Positions 1 to 6,467 of a DNA stretch of 52,611 bases are shown here, one piece after another. A program made the translations under genes and the position numbers. The stretch comes from an uncultured Eubacteriales bacterium (GTDB lineage: Bacteria; Bacillota; Clostridia; Christensenellales; Borkfalkiaceae): positions 1 through 52,611 of the forward strand of contig URHP01000003.1 of assembly GCA_900547645.1 (NCBI GenBank). The letters are read 5' to 3'. The notes beneath the pieces were generated by a model. The model was not told the DNA's origin, did not search any database, and saw only the letters and a program-made list of their open reading frames with translations. Positions within the stretch are counted from its first letter, which is position 1. Every line of letters starts with the position of its first letter.

Positions 1-273
1 GCCGAAGCGACGAAAAAGGTGGTCGCCGAGCGTTCGCGCCTGCAGGACGCCCTGCGGGAGATGGGATTTTTTGTGCCCGAAAGCCGCGCCAATTTCCTGT
101 TTGCGGGCAGGGGCGCCGTCGGCGGGAAGACGATCTACGAACGGCTCAAGGCGGAGGGGGTGCTCGTCCGCTTCTGGGATAAGCCCGTCCTCAGGGACTT
201 CGTGCGCATCACCGTCGGCACGCGGGAGGAGAACACGGTCCTTCTCGAAAAACTGAAAAACATTCTCTCATAG
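1..273 (+). CDS. hisC: Histidinol-phosphate aminotransferase, C-terminal end (partial)
   Basis: The frame is open from the first base and stops at 271-273, so only the last 90 residues are in the window. They match the C-terminal subdomain of HisC-type class II aminotransferases: an ANFLF strand, the GVLVRFWDKP segment, then the RITVGTREEN motif whose arginine binds the substrate phosphate or carboxylate in this family. The enzyme is PLP-dependent and transfers an amino group between glutamate and imidazole-acetol phosphate in histidine synthesis. The PLP lysine lies upstream, out of view. A strong ribosome-binding site for the next gene begins right after the stop. Related class II aminotransferases such as CobD share the fold, but the spacing favours HisC. 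Confidence 0.85.
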   Translation, partial: AEATKKVVAERSRLQDALREMGFFVPESRANFLFAGRGAVGGKTIYERLKAEGVLVRFWDKPVLRDFVRITVGTREENTVLLEKLKNILS

Positions 274-284
274 GAGGAGAGCAT

Positions 285-1370
285 ATGCGGCTCGACCTTT
301 CCGTACCGAAGATGAACGCCGGAGCGGGCGGGGGCGGAGAGGACGGGCCTGCATTCTGTTCTGCGGAAGAGGGCGCCGCGCGCTTTCTGCAAAAGACGGC
401 GGGGAAGGCGCTTATTCTGGCGGACGGCGCGGCTTTTTCCGCGCTTGCGCCCGTATCCCGCCTGGCGCGCGCCGTTACGGTCCTCTGGGAAGGGGATGCG
501 CTCGCGCTGTTTGCTTTGCCCGAGGTGGGGTGCGTGATCGCTTCGGGCGGGCGGGACGTATCGGCTGCGGCGCGCTTCTTTTCCGCGATGCGCCGCGTTC
601 CCTGTCTGCTGCTGCCCCGCAACGCCGATCTGGACGGCGTCTATGAAAAGCGCGCGCGGGTACGGCTTTCCGTGGAAGAAACGGACGTCGCCCTTGCTCC
701 TGCGGAAATTGTGTGCGACCATGCCCTGCTTGCCCCTTCGCTTGCGGAAGGCTACGCAAGGCTTGTGCTTGCCCGTCTTGCGCTGTTTGAAGCGCGCGCG
801 GTCGGGCTTCTTTGCCGCCGTCCCTTCGGCGGGGATTCCTACGAGCGGGCATTCGCGTTGCTCGAACCGATCCGTGCGGAACTCTCCGCGCGTGAGATCG
901 TCGAAAAGAACGCGCAGGTGCGGCTTTTGGAGTGCGACGGTGCGCCCGCGGGCGAGGGACGGGCATTGCTCTCTGCCTATGCGGACGCGCCCGTTCCCGC
1001 TCTGAATGCCCAGCGCGCGCTCTCCGCGCTCTATTTTGCCTTTCTGCGAAGGGGAGTTCCGCGCCGTTACGCCGTTCCGGACTATCGGGCGCGCGCCCGT
1101 GCGGCGGGCGTTGCGTATGGCGGTCTGCGCATTCCGACCGCCGCGGAATACGCCTCCCGCGCGCTTGCGCTGGAACGTTCGCGCGGGCAGCTTCTGACGG
1201 AACTTCTGCACCTGCGTTCGGCGCATGCGGCTCAGCTGCGCGCCATACGCGTCCATACGCCGGTCGGCGCGCCTGCGCCCGATCTTTCCGCGCTTGCATT
1301 GCTGCCCGAACGCGCGCCCGACGGATTGTGCACCGTCATACGCGATTTCGGGCTGACGGAGACCTTATGA
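285..1370 (+). CDS. Glycerol-1-phosphate dehydrogenase-like protein, probably degenerate
   Basis: 361 residues, start ATG preceded by AGGAGGAGAG. The segment VIASGGRDVSAAARFFSAMRRVP (two parts, about residues 84-106) followed by LLLPRNADLDG aligns by eye with the NAD-binding and substrate loops of the iron-containing alcohol dehydrogenase / sn-glycerol-1-phosphate dehydrogenase family (EgsA/AraM), where the loops read GSGTINDxxK and PTAPSMDG. The second half should carry metal-binding histidines (SEHxxxH and HGE-type motifs), but none of these are visible. I infer an evolved relative, perhaps without dehydrogenase activity. The stop overlaps the ATG of the HAD phosphatase (ATGA), so the two are translationally coupled. 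The family assignment is moderate and rests on pattern matching only. Confidence 0.5.
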   Translation: MRLDLSVPKMNAGAGGGGEDGPAFCSAEEGAARFLQKTAGKALILADGAAFSALAPVSRLARAVTVLWEGDALALFALPEVGCVIASGGRDVSAAARFFSAMRRVPCLLLPRNADLDGVYEKRARVRLSVEETDVALAPAEIVCDHALLAPSLAEGYARLVLARLALFEARAVGLLCRRPFGGDSYERAFALLEPIRAELSAREIVEKNAQVRLLECDGAPAGEGRALLSAYADAPVPALNAQRALSALYFAFLRRGVPRRYAVPDYRARARAAGVAYGGLRIPTAAEYASRALALERSRGQLLTELLHLRSAHAAQLRAIRVHTPVGAPAPDLSALALLPERAPDGLCTVIRDFGLTETL

Positions 1371-2158
1371 CGAAGGAAGAATTGCTTGACGGGACCGATC
1401 TGTTCCTCTTCGATCTGGACGGAACGGTCTATCTGGGTGACGTGCCCGTTCCCGGCGCGCCCGAGGCGCTCGCCCGTCTGCGCGCGGACGGGAAGCGCGT
1501 GGTGTTCCTCACCAACAACTCCTCAAAGACGCACGCCGAGTACGAAAAAAAGCTGCGCGGGATGGGGTTATTTGCGCAGGGCGACGCCGTGTATACATCG
1601 GCGGACGCGACGGCGGAGTATCTGAAGGCGCGCTATGCGGGCGCGAAGGTGCATCTGCTGGCGACGGATGCGGTGAAGGAGGAATTCCGCAGGGCGGGGA
1701 TCACGCTGACGGACGGCGTTCCCGACGTCTGCGTGCTTGCCTACGATACGACGCTGACCTTTGAAAAACTCAGACGGTTCAACGAGTATCTGGCGGGAGG
1801 GGCGGCGTTCCTTGCCACCCATCCCGACGACGTGTGCCCGACCGCGGGGGTGCCGATGCCGGACGTCGGTTCCTTTCTGGCGCTGTTCGGGCGTTCGTGC
1901 GGAAGAGCGCCCGATGCGATCTGCGGAAAGCCGTTTGCCGTCATGGGGGAATGCGTCGCGCGCACGTTTGGCGTGCCTGCCGCGCGCACCTGCATGGTCG
2001 GGGACAGAATGCACACGGACATCCGCTTCGGGAACCGCAACGGCATGAAGACGCTGCTCGTGCTCTCGGGCGAGACGACGCGCGCCGGCATGGGCAATTT
2101 CCCCGATACGCCCGATCTGGTGCTCGGCAGTATTGCGGAATTGCGATCGCCTGTTTGA
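1367..2158 (+). CDS. HAD-IIA family sugar/polyol phosphatase (NagD-like)
   Basis: 263 residues. Motif I is FLFDLDGTVYLG with nucleophile Asp16 and general acid Asp18. Motif II is VVFLTNNSSKT, the hallmark of the HAD-IIA (NagD/PGP) subgroup, and the C2-type cap follows. Near the C terminus MVGDRMHTDIRFGNRNGM supplies the motif IV acidic residues. Length fits the family (about 255-270). Members dephosphorylate small phosphoesters such as glycerol phosphates, phosphoglycolate or nucleotides in the cytoplasm; the substrate cannot be read from sequence. The ATG overlaps the stop of the glycerol-1-phosphate-dehydrogenase-like gene, which suggests a shared polyol-phosphate substrate (inference). Confidence 0.85.
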   Translation: MTKEELLDGTDLFLFDLDGTVYLGDVPVPGAPEALARLRADGKRVVFLTNNSSKTHAEYEKKLRGMGLFAQGDAVYTSADATAEYLKARYAGAKVHLLATDAVKEEFRRAGITLTDGVPDVCVLAYDTTLTFEKLRRFNEYLAGGAAFLATHPDDVCPTAGVPMPDVGSFLALFGRSCGRAPDAICGKPFAVMGECVARTFGVPAARTCMVGDRMHTDIRFGNRNGMKTLLVLSGETTRAGMGNFPDTPDLVLGSIAELRSPV

Positions 2159-2179
2159 AACCGCAGGGTTTGCGGGTAA
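2153..2179 (+). promoter_or_regulatory. Candidate SigB-type promoter for the partner-switch operon
   Basis: GTTTGA at 2153-2158 and GGGTAA at 2174-2179, 15 nt apart, resemble the SigB consensus GTTTAA ... GGGTAT. The -35 overlaps the stop codon of the phosphatase gene. No good sigma-A promoter is visible in the 72-nt gap. A perfect 8-bp hairpin (2202-2219, CA loop) lies between this site and the GGAGG of the next gene. This could make the sigma operon autoregulated. Confidence 0.35.
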
Positions 2180-2230
2180 ATATGTAATGTAGACGAAAAG
2201 ACCGCACGCCAGCGTGCGGCGGAGGAAATT

Positions 2231-2539
2231 ATGCAGGAAGTCAAAGTGCTCGAAACCGCCCCCGTCATCGTCGTTGCGCTCTCGGGAGAGATCGCGGCGG
2301 AAAACGCAGATGAATTTTACGCGGAGATCAGGTCTCTCTACGAGGCGCATCCCGCAGACATTACCTTCGAATGTTCCGCGCTCACGTTCATCGATTCCAC
2401 GACGCTCGGGACCTTCGTCAAGATTCTGAAGCATGTCCGTTCGGACGGGCATGAACTGCGCATCCGGGGGCTTCAGCCCAGGCTCAAAAAGCTGTTCGTG
2501 ATCTGCGCGCTGGATACCATCATGGAGATCGAGGGATGA
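2231..2539 (+). CDS. STAS-domain anti-sigma factor antagonist
   Basis: 102 residues forming a single STAS domain of the SpoIIAA/RsbV type. The regulatory loop LTFIDSTTLG carries Asp55-Ser56, the position at which SpoIIAA/RsbV proteins are phosphorylated by the anti-sigma kinase. Unphosphorylated antagonist binds the anti-sigma factor and frees the sigma factor. The start is fixed by GGAGG eight or so bases upstream. It is the first gene of a tightly packed four-gene operon (ATGA overlap with the next gene). Length is standard. Which of the two GHKL-like proteins in this operon is its partner is not certain. Confidence 0.88.
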   Translation: MQEVKVLETAPVIVVALSGEIAAENADEFYAEIRSLYEAHPADITFECSALTFIDSTTLGTFVKILKHVRSDGHELRIRGLQPRLKKLFVICALDTIMEIEG

Positions 2540-2910
2540 AAGAATATCTTTGTCTGCGCATCCCGCTCAGGCGGGAGATGATGACGACCGTCCGCCTTGC
2601 CACGGGCGGCGTGTGTTCCGCCGCGGGCATGAGCTACGACGGCGGCGAGGACTGCAAAGTCTGTGTCACGGAGAGCCTGCTGCTTCTGATGCGGCGGGGC
2701 TTTTCCGCCGCAAGCGTGTGTTTTTCTGCCGCGCAGGACGGCGGGATGCAGGTACGCGTGACGGGCGAGGAGGGCGCCGCAGGCCTTCCGCCCTCCGATG
2801 AAGACGAGATCGCGCTCGCTCTTCTGAACGCGCTCGCTTCGGACGTCGCGATGGACAGGACGGACGGCGCGCCCGGCGCGATCGCCTTCGTATTCGGTCA
2901 ACAGGCATGA
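2536..2910 (+). CDS. Degenerate GHKL (anti-sigma factor-like) protein
   Basis: 124 residues. The N-terminal half (LRIPLRREMMTTVRLATG, then the AAGMSYDGGEDCKVCVTE segment) follows the layout of RsbW-type anti-sigma kinases, in which the equivalent of ExxxN binds Mg-ATP. Here Glu46 is present, but the asparagine expected four residues later is Leu50, and no DxGxG or GRGL ATP-lid motif follows. So it looks like an RsbW relative that has lost nucleotide binding; it could bind the sigma factor or the STAS protein without being a kinase. Both ends overlap neighbours by four bases (ATGA), which points to stoichiometric co-expression with the STAS protein and the sigma factor. Confidence 0.6.
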   Translation: MKEYLCLRIPLRREMMTTVRLATGGVCSAAGMSYDGGEDCKVCVTESLLLLMRRGFSAASVCFSAAQDGGMQVRVTGEEGAAGLPPSDEDEIALALLNALASDVAMDRTDGAPGAIAFVFGQQA

Positions 2911-3638
2911 ACGAGGAAGAACTGTTCCGCAGATACCGCGAGACGCATGACGTTGCCCTGCGCAACGAGATCGTGGAGAAATATCTGTACATAGCCGCCG
3001 TGCTCGCGAAGAAGTTCGTCGGGCGGGGGGTGGATTACGACGACCTGTATCAGGTCGCTTCTTTGGCGCTCATCCGCGGGATCGACCGCTTCGACGAGCG
3101 CAAGGGACTGAAATTTTCCACCTTCATCACGCCGACGATCACGGGCGAGATCAAGAATTATTTCCGCGACCGCTCGCGCCTGGTGCATCTTCCGCGCAAG
3201 GTGAGCGAACTGCGCGTGAACATCAAGCGCGCGTCCGAAGAATTTTTTGCCGAACACGGCAGAAAAGCGACGGCAAAGGAGCTTGCGCAAAAACTCGGCG
3301 TCTCGGAAGAAGAGGTGCTGCGCTCTTCGGATGCGGGCGGCGTCGTTTCGCTCGACGGACCTGTGGACCGCGAGGGCGACGGCATGAGCCTGCACGACGT
3401 GCTGCCTGCGGGCGACGACGTCTTCGAAAAGGTGGAGGACCGCGACGCGCTCGAATCGGCGCTGCGCACGCTGGACGAATCGGAACGGGCGCTCGTGAAA
3501 TACCGCTTCGGGCAGGAGCTTTCTCAGATGGAAACGGCAAAAAGGCTGGGCGTTTCGCAGATGAACGTATCGCGCATGGAACGCAGGGTATTGCAGAAAC
3601 TGCGGGAGACGATGAGAAATTCGATGGTGGAAGGATGA
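2907..3638 (+). CDS. RNA polymerase sigma factor, SigB/SigF/SigG group
   Basis: 243 residues with the standard layout: region 2 at about residues 19-88 (YDDLYQVASLALIRGIDRFD core recognition, then FSTFITPTITGEIKNYFRD for -10 binding), region 3 at about 95-140 (HLPRKVSEL), and region 4 at about 180-240 with an HTH (SQMETAKRLGVSQMNVSRME). The GEIKNYFRDRS and HLPRKVSEL segments are typical of the SigB/F/G clade. It sits between STAS/GHKL-like genes, as sigB and spoIIA operons do, but the gene order (STAS, degenerate GHKL, sigma, GHKL) matches neither exactly. It could control general stress or a sporulation step; the sequence does not decide. Confidence 0.92.
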   Translation: MNEEELFRRYRETHDVALRNEIVEKYLYIAAVLAKKFVGRGVDYDDLYQVASLALIRGIDRFDERKGLKFSTFITPTITGEIKNYFRDRSRLVHLPRKVSELRVNIKRASEEFFAEHGRKATAKELAQKLGVSEEEVLRSSDAGGVVSLDGPVDREGDGMSLHDVLPAGDDVFEKVEDRDALESALRTLDESERALVKYRFGQELSQMETAKRLGVSQMNVSRMERRVLQKLRETMRNSMVEG

Positions 3639-3994
3639 ACTGCGAAGTGGACGATTTTCGGGCGCTGAGAGCCGCGCTCGAGCGAATGTGCGCCGCGCTG
3701 GAAGAGGCGTCGGTGCCGGAAAATGCGGTGTTCGACTGCAAGCTGGTGGCAAGCGAACTGCTGTGCAACGCGCTCCGTTACGGGGGCGGGAGCGCGGCGT
3801 TTGCCGCCGAAGCGCGGGACGGCGAGGTCGTCATCCGCGTGCGCAGCGCAAACAATTTCCGCCCGCCCGAACACGTCAGCTGTTCTGCCGTGGATTCCGA
3901 ACGCGGCAGGGGGCTGTTCCTTGTGGACGCGCTCACCGTTTCGCGCACGTACAGCGAAGAGGACGGCGTGTGCGTCGTGATCCGCATCGGTTAA
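3635..3994 (+). CDS. GHKL ATP-binding protein, probable anti-sigma kinase or switch kinase
   Basis: 119 residues. The N box is intact (VASELLCNALRYGG, Glu41 and Asn45) and so is the ATP-lid region (SERGRGLFLVDAL, about residues 88-100). The expected DxGxG between them is replaced by RSANNF, so ATP binding is likely but atypical. By family it resembles RsbW/SpoIIAB or RsbT. It is the last gene of the operon, overlapping the sigma gene by four bases, with a strong terminator just after it. As the only gene here with an intact N box, it is the likelier kinase of the STAS serine. Confidence 0.7.
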   Translation: MNCEVDDFRALRAALERMCAALEEASVPENAVFDCKLVASELLCNALRYGGGSAAFAAEARDGEVVIRVRSANNFRPPEHVSCSAVDSERGRGLFLVDALTVSRTYSEEDGVCVVIRIG

Positions 3995-4008
3995 CAAAGA
4001 GATAACGT

Positions 4009-4047
4009 AACGCGCCCCGCGGCAGTCAGCCGCGGGGCGCGTTGTTT
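4009..4047 (+). terminator. Rho-independent terminator of the sigma operon
   Basis: Perfect 15-bp stem (4009-4023 with 4029-4043), AGTCA loop, followed by GTTTT on the plus strand. It overlaps the 3' end of the convergent sirtuin gene. Confidence 0.8.
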
Positions 4048-4889
4048 TGCTGCAGATCCTCCAGCACGGTTGCGATGTCTTCGGGGAAGGAGACGGTCTT
4101 TCCGGCGTTTTCGGGAAGGGCTTCCGGGAAGTCGGCGTTCACGCGGATGAGACAGGTCTCTTTGCGGCGGTTGGTCAGCCGTTCAAAGGGGAAGCGGATG
4201 ATGGTCGGCGTGTTATAGCCGACGCCCAGCTCGAGCAGAACGGTCTTTTTCTGCGCGGCGTCTGCAAGGAAAGCGTCGTATCGGTCGGCGGCTTCATACC
4301 ATGCGCGGTCCTGCACAAAGTCTGCGTCTTTGCGGATATGCACTTCCATATCGCCGCCGCAGACGGGGCATTTCGGCACAAGGCGGGAGGGGATGCGGCA
4401 GTCCGCCTGTTCGGCGGTCATCTGCTCCGTAAGCGCCCGGTCGTCGTACAAGGTATCATGACAGCCCTTTGCACACTGCAGCAGTCCGTAGTCGCCCTGC
4501 ACCGCAAAGATGCGTGCGGGGGGAAAGCCCGCCTTTTCGAACTGTCCGTCCACATTGGTCGTGACGACAAAGTAGTCCTTATCTCCGACAAGGGCGAACA
4601 GCTTCCGGTAGAGCGGCAGGGCGGGCGGGGCAAATCGGTTGAGCCGGATGTGGCGCGACCAGTACGCCCATTTTTCTTCCTGCGTGCGGAACGGGTAAAA
4701 TCCTGCGGAATACATGTCCTGCATGCCGTATTTGCGGATAAAGTCGGCAAAATTGTCCGTGAACCGTTTTCCGGAGTACAGCAGTCCCGCCGCCGACGAA
4801 AGTCCCGCGCCTCCGCCGATGACGATCTTATCCGCGCGGGAAAGCAGCGCTTCGGCGCGGTCGATACGGCTTGGATAGTTCTCTTTCAT
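4026..4889 (-). CDS. Sirtuin of the macrodomain-linked class (SirTM-like)
   Basis: 287 residues. NAD-binding GGGAGLSSAAG is at 25-35, TTNVDGQF at 110-117, and a zinc site is formed by Cys139/Cys143 and Cys174/Cys177. The residue that is the catalytic histidine of deacetylase sirtuins is Gln131 (AVQGDYGLLQC). That Gln, the DMYSAGFYPF segment and the LELGVGYNTP motif are features of the SirTM class, reported to act as protein ADP-ribosyltransferases rather than deacetylases. SirTM genes usually sit beside a macrodomain hydrolase, a GcvH-like carrier and a lipoate ligase; none is present here. The start at 4889 has GAGGAGG upstream; an ATG at 4919 lacks one. Target and activity are inference. 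Confidence 0.8.
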   Translation of the reverse strand: MKENYPSRIDRAEALLSRADKIVIGGGAGLSSAAGLLYSGKRFTDNFADFIRKYGMQDMYSAGFYPFRTQEEKWAYWSRHIRLNRFAPPALPLYRKLFALVGDKDYFVVTTNVDGQFEKAGFPPARIFAVQGDYGLLQCAKGCHDTLYDDRALTEQMTAEQADCRIPSRLVPKCPVCGGDMEVHIRKDADFVQDRAWYEAADRYDAFLADAAQKKTVLLELGVGYNTPTIIRFPFERLTNRRKETCLIRVNADFPEALPENAGKTVSFPEDIATVLEDLQQNNAPRG

Positions 4890-4988
4890 ACAGGGATTCG
4901 TCCTCCTCGAGATAGACATTGAAGATCGCGCAAAGATCGCTGCCCGTCGTTTTAATGCGTTCGCATTGCCGGTCCCTTCCACGAAGCA

Positions 4989-5020
4989 GAGGGCGCAAAC
5001 GGCGTACCGTTTGCGCCCTC
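4989..5020 (-). terminator. Strong hairpin between oxidoreductase and sirtuin genes
   Basis: Perfect 14-bp inverted repeat (4989-5002 with 5007-5020), 4-nt loop. It lies just downstream of the oxidoreductase stop on the minus strand. No T tract follows, so it may slow or partly terminate transcription rather than end it. Confidence 0.45.
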
Positions 5021-5069
5021 CCGGGCCGGACGATCGTTTCGTCCGTCCCGGCGCTCTTTGTGCGTTCGG

Positions 5070-5711
5070 TCACGCCCCGATCACCGAAAAACGCTTCTGA
5101 ATGTGGTCGGCGTTTTCGATCTCATCGATCATGGCGATCGCATAGTCCGCATAGCTGATGCGGCTCTCGCCCTTTTCGTTGACGAAGTACTCCTCGCCGC
5201 CCGGCAAATACTTGCCGGTGCGTGCGCCGTCCGCGGCAAAGTCGGCGGCGGGGGAAAGGTAGGTCCACTGCACGTCGTCGCGCTTGCGCAGTTCTGCCAG
5301 CGCCTCGCCCATGTTGTTCGCAAGCGGCTTGAACGCATCGGGGAAGCTCTCCAGATCTTTGACCTGCACCGTGTGTTCGGGGTTGACGTACAGGCTGCCC
5401 GCGCCGCCCACAACGAGCAGGCGCGTCTTCGTGCCGCTCAGCGCGTCGCACAGATGTCTGAGAGAGGTCTTGTGCAGGGGAAGCGTCTCGGGCGTCCAGG
5501 CGCCGAACGCGTCGATCACAACGTCAAATCCCGCAAGGTCCTCCCTGGTCAGTTCAAACAGATCTTTCTCCAGCTTCTTTGCCGCAGGATTTGCGACGTT
5601 TCCGCCGCGGCGCACGATCCCCGTGACGTCATATCCGCGGGCGACCGCTTCGTCCACAAGAAGCCTTCCTTCCTTGCCTGCCGCGCAGACGATTGCAACT
5701 TTTTTCATCAT
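5070..5711 (-). CDS. NAD(P)-binding atypical SDR oxidoreductase, YwnB-like
   Basis: 213 residues, single Rossmann domain. The N terminus is KKVAIVCAAGKEGRLLVDEA, a dinucleotide-binding loop of the NmrA/atypical SDR type, followed by VTGIVRR and later LLVVGGAGSLYV and WTYLSPAADF. No YxxxK catalytic pair is obvious, as expected for NmrA-like proteins, which may sense the NADP state or act as reductases. The double ATG (5706-5711) follows GGAGG; the first is five bases away, the second eight, so the exact start is uncertain by one codon. The upstream Rrf2 gene and the shared operators mirror the ywnA-ywnB pair of Bacillus subtilis, implying repression by that regulator. Confidence 0.8.
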   Translation of the reverse strand: MMKKVAIVCAAGKEGRLLVDEAVARGYDVTGIVRRGGNVANPAAKKLEKDLFELTREDLAGFDVVIDAFGAWTPETLPLHKTSLRHLCDALSGTKTRLLVVGGAGSLYVNPEHTVQVKDLESFPDAFKPLANNMGEALAELRKRDDVQWTYLSPAADFAADGARTGKYLPGGEEYFVNEKGESRISYADYAIAMIDEIENADHIQKRFSVIGA

Positions 5712-5731
5712 GGTTACCTCCAAAAAATGTG

Positions 5732-5794
5732 TTGTAATCTTTTTGATTACAGCCATAGTATAGCACACATTTATTGTAATGTCAACAGTTACAA
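5732..5794 (-). promoter_or_regulatory. Sigma-A promoter of the YwnB-like gene with two Rrf2 operators
   Basis: On the minus strand -35 TTGACA (5780-5785) and -10 TATACT (5757-5762) are 17 nt apart. A TTGTAA-N9-TTACAA palindrome (5774-5794) covers the -35. A second copy with the same spacing, TTGTAA-N9-TTACAG (5732-5752), sits at the transcription start. A third copy controls the regulator gene itself (6327-6347). Confidence 0.8.
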
Positions 5795-5832
5795 CGAAGA
5801 TTTTTTGATTTTTTGCAAAAAATTTTTTTATG

Positions 5833-5857
5833 AAAAAACCCCTCGCGGGGGAGGGGT
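5833..5857 (-). terminator. Rho-independent terminator of the Rrf2 gene
   Basis: Stem ACCCCTC/GAGGGGT with a 6-nt loop (5838-5857), followed on the minus strand by six T. It separates the Rrf2 gene from the YwnB-like gene, so each has its own transcript. Confidence 0.8.
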
Positions 5858-5861
5858 GCAG

Positions 5862-6284
5862 TCATTGTTCGGATAGTTCCTGTGCCAGATCGGCAAGCGT
5901 CGTGCGGCGCAATTCGTTTTCCATGGCCGCCTGCGCTGCATCCAGCCGTCTGTCGAGCAGGGCGTGGATGTTTTTTCCGACGGGACAGTTCGGATTGGGC
6001 GATTCGTGAAAGTGGAACAGCCCGCCGTCCACGCTGTCCACCGCGCGGTAGACGTCGTACAGCGTGATGTCGTTCAGATTTTTGACGATGCGCGCGCCGC
6101 CGCTGCCCGCCTTGACTTCGATCATTCCTGCCGCCTTCAGGCTCAGAAGGATGCGGCGGATCACAACGGGGTTGACGTTCACGCTCGCGGCAAGGAAGTC
6201 GGAGGTCGTCTTTTCTGTCTGTTCAAATGTATGGATGGCAAGCAGCGTATGCACCGCTACCGTGAATCTGGAGGTAATTTTCAT
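5862..6284 (-). CDS. Rrf2 family transcriptional regulator, YwnA-like
   Basis: 140 residues. An N-terminal winged helix begins MKITSRFTVAVHTLLAIHTF, with the recognition region AASVNVNPVVIRRILLSLKAAGMI and wing KAGSGGARI. The C-terminal half contains only one conserved cysteine (NCPVGKN), so the three-cysteine iron-sulfur site of IscR/NsrR is absent. This matches the YwnA/YwjB subgroup, thought to sense by thiol chemistry or ligand. The start at 6284 agrees with the family. Palindromes TTGTAA-N9-TTACAA overlap its own -35 and the promoter of the YwnB-like gene downstream, which strongly suggests autorepression and repression of that oxidoreductase. Confidence 0.88.
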   Translation of the reverse strand: MKITSRFTVAVHTLLAIHTFEQTEKTTSDFLAASVNVNPVVIRRILLSLKAAGMIEVKAGSGGARIVKNLNDITLYDVYRAVDSVDGGLFHFHESPNPNCPVGKNIHALLDRRLDAAQAAMENELRRTTLADLAQELSEQ

Positions 6285-6309
6285 GTGTCGCTCCGCGTAT
6301 TTTCCATCT

Positions 6310-6347
6310 ATTATACAGAAAATGAATTGTAATGTCAACGGTTACAA
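6310..6347 (-). promoter_or_regulatory. Autoregulated sigma-A promoter of the Rrf2 gene
   Basis: Minus-strand -35 TTGACA (6333-6338), 17-nt spacer, -10 TATAAT (6310-6315). The operator TTGTAA-N9-TTACAA (6327-6347) is centred on the -35. 20 of its 21 bases equal the copy at 5774-5794. Confidence 0.85.
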
Positions 6348-6430
6348 TACTGTTTCATGCATTTTTTTGAATCGGGATCCCGAAGAGGGAGATAAGGGAC
6401 CTTATACAGCCAATGTTGCGGCGCAAAGAA

Positions 6431-6456
6431 AAGACCGCCGATTTTCCGGCGGTCTT
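6431..6456 (-). terminator. Rho-independent terminator of the membrane protein gene
   Basis: Perfect 10-bp stem (6431-6440 with 6447-6456), 6-nt loop, followed on the minus strand by TTTCTTT. Confidence 0.75.
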
Positions 6457-6467
6457 GTTCGATTCGG

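Noticed and set aside
135..1256. Minus-strand frame opposite hisC and the dehydrogenase-like gene
   Set aside because: Arg-rich shadow with no motif; the plus-strand genes have ribosome-binding sites and coupling.
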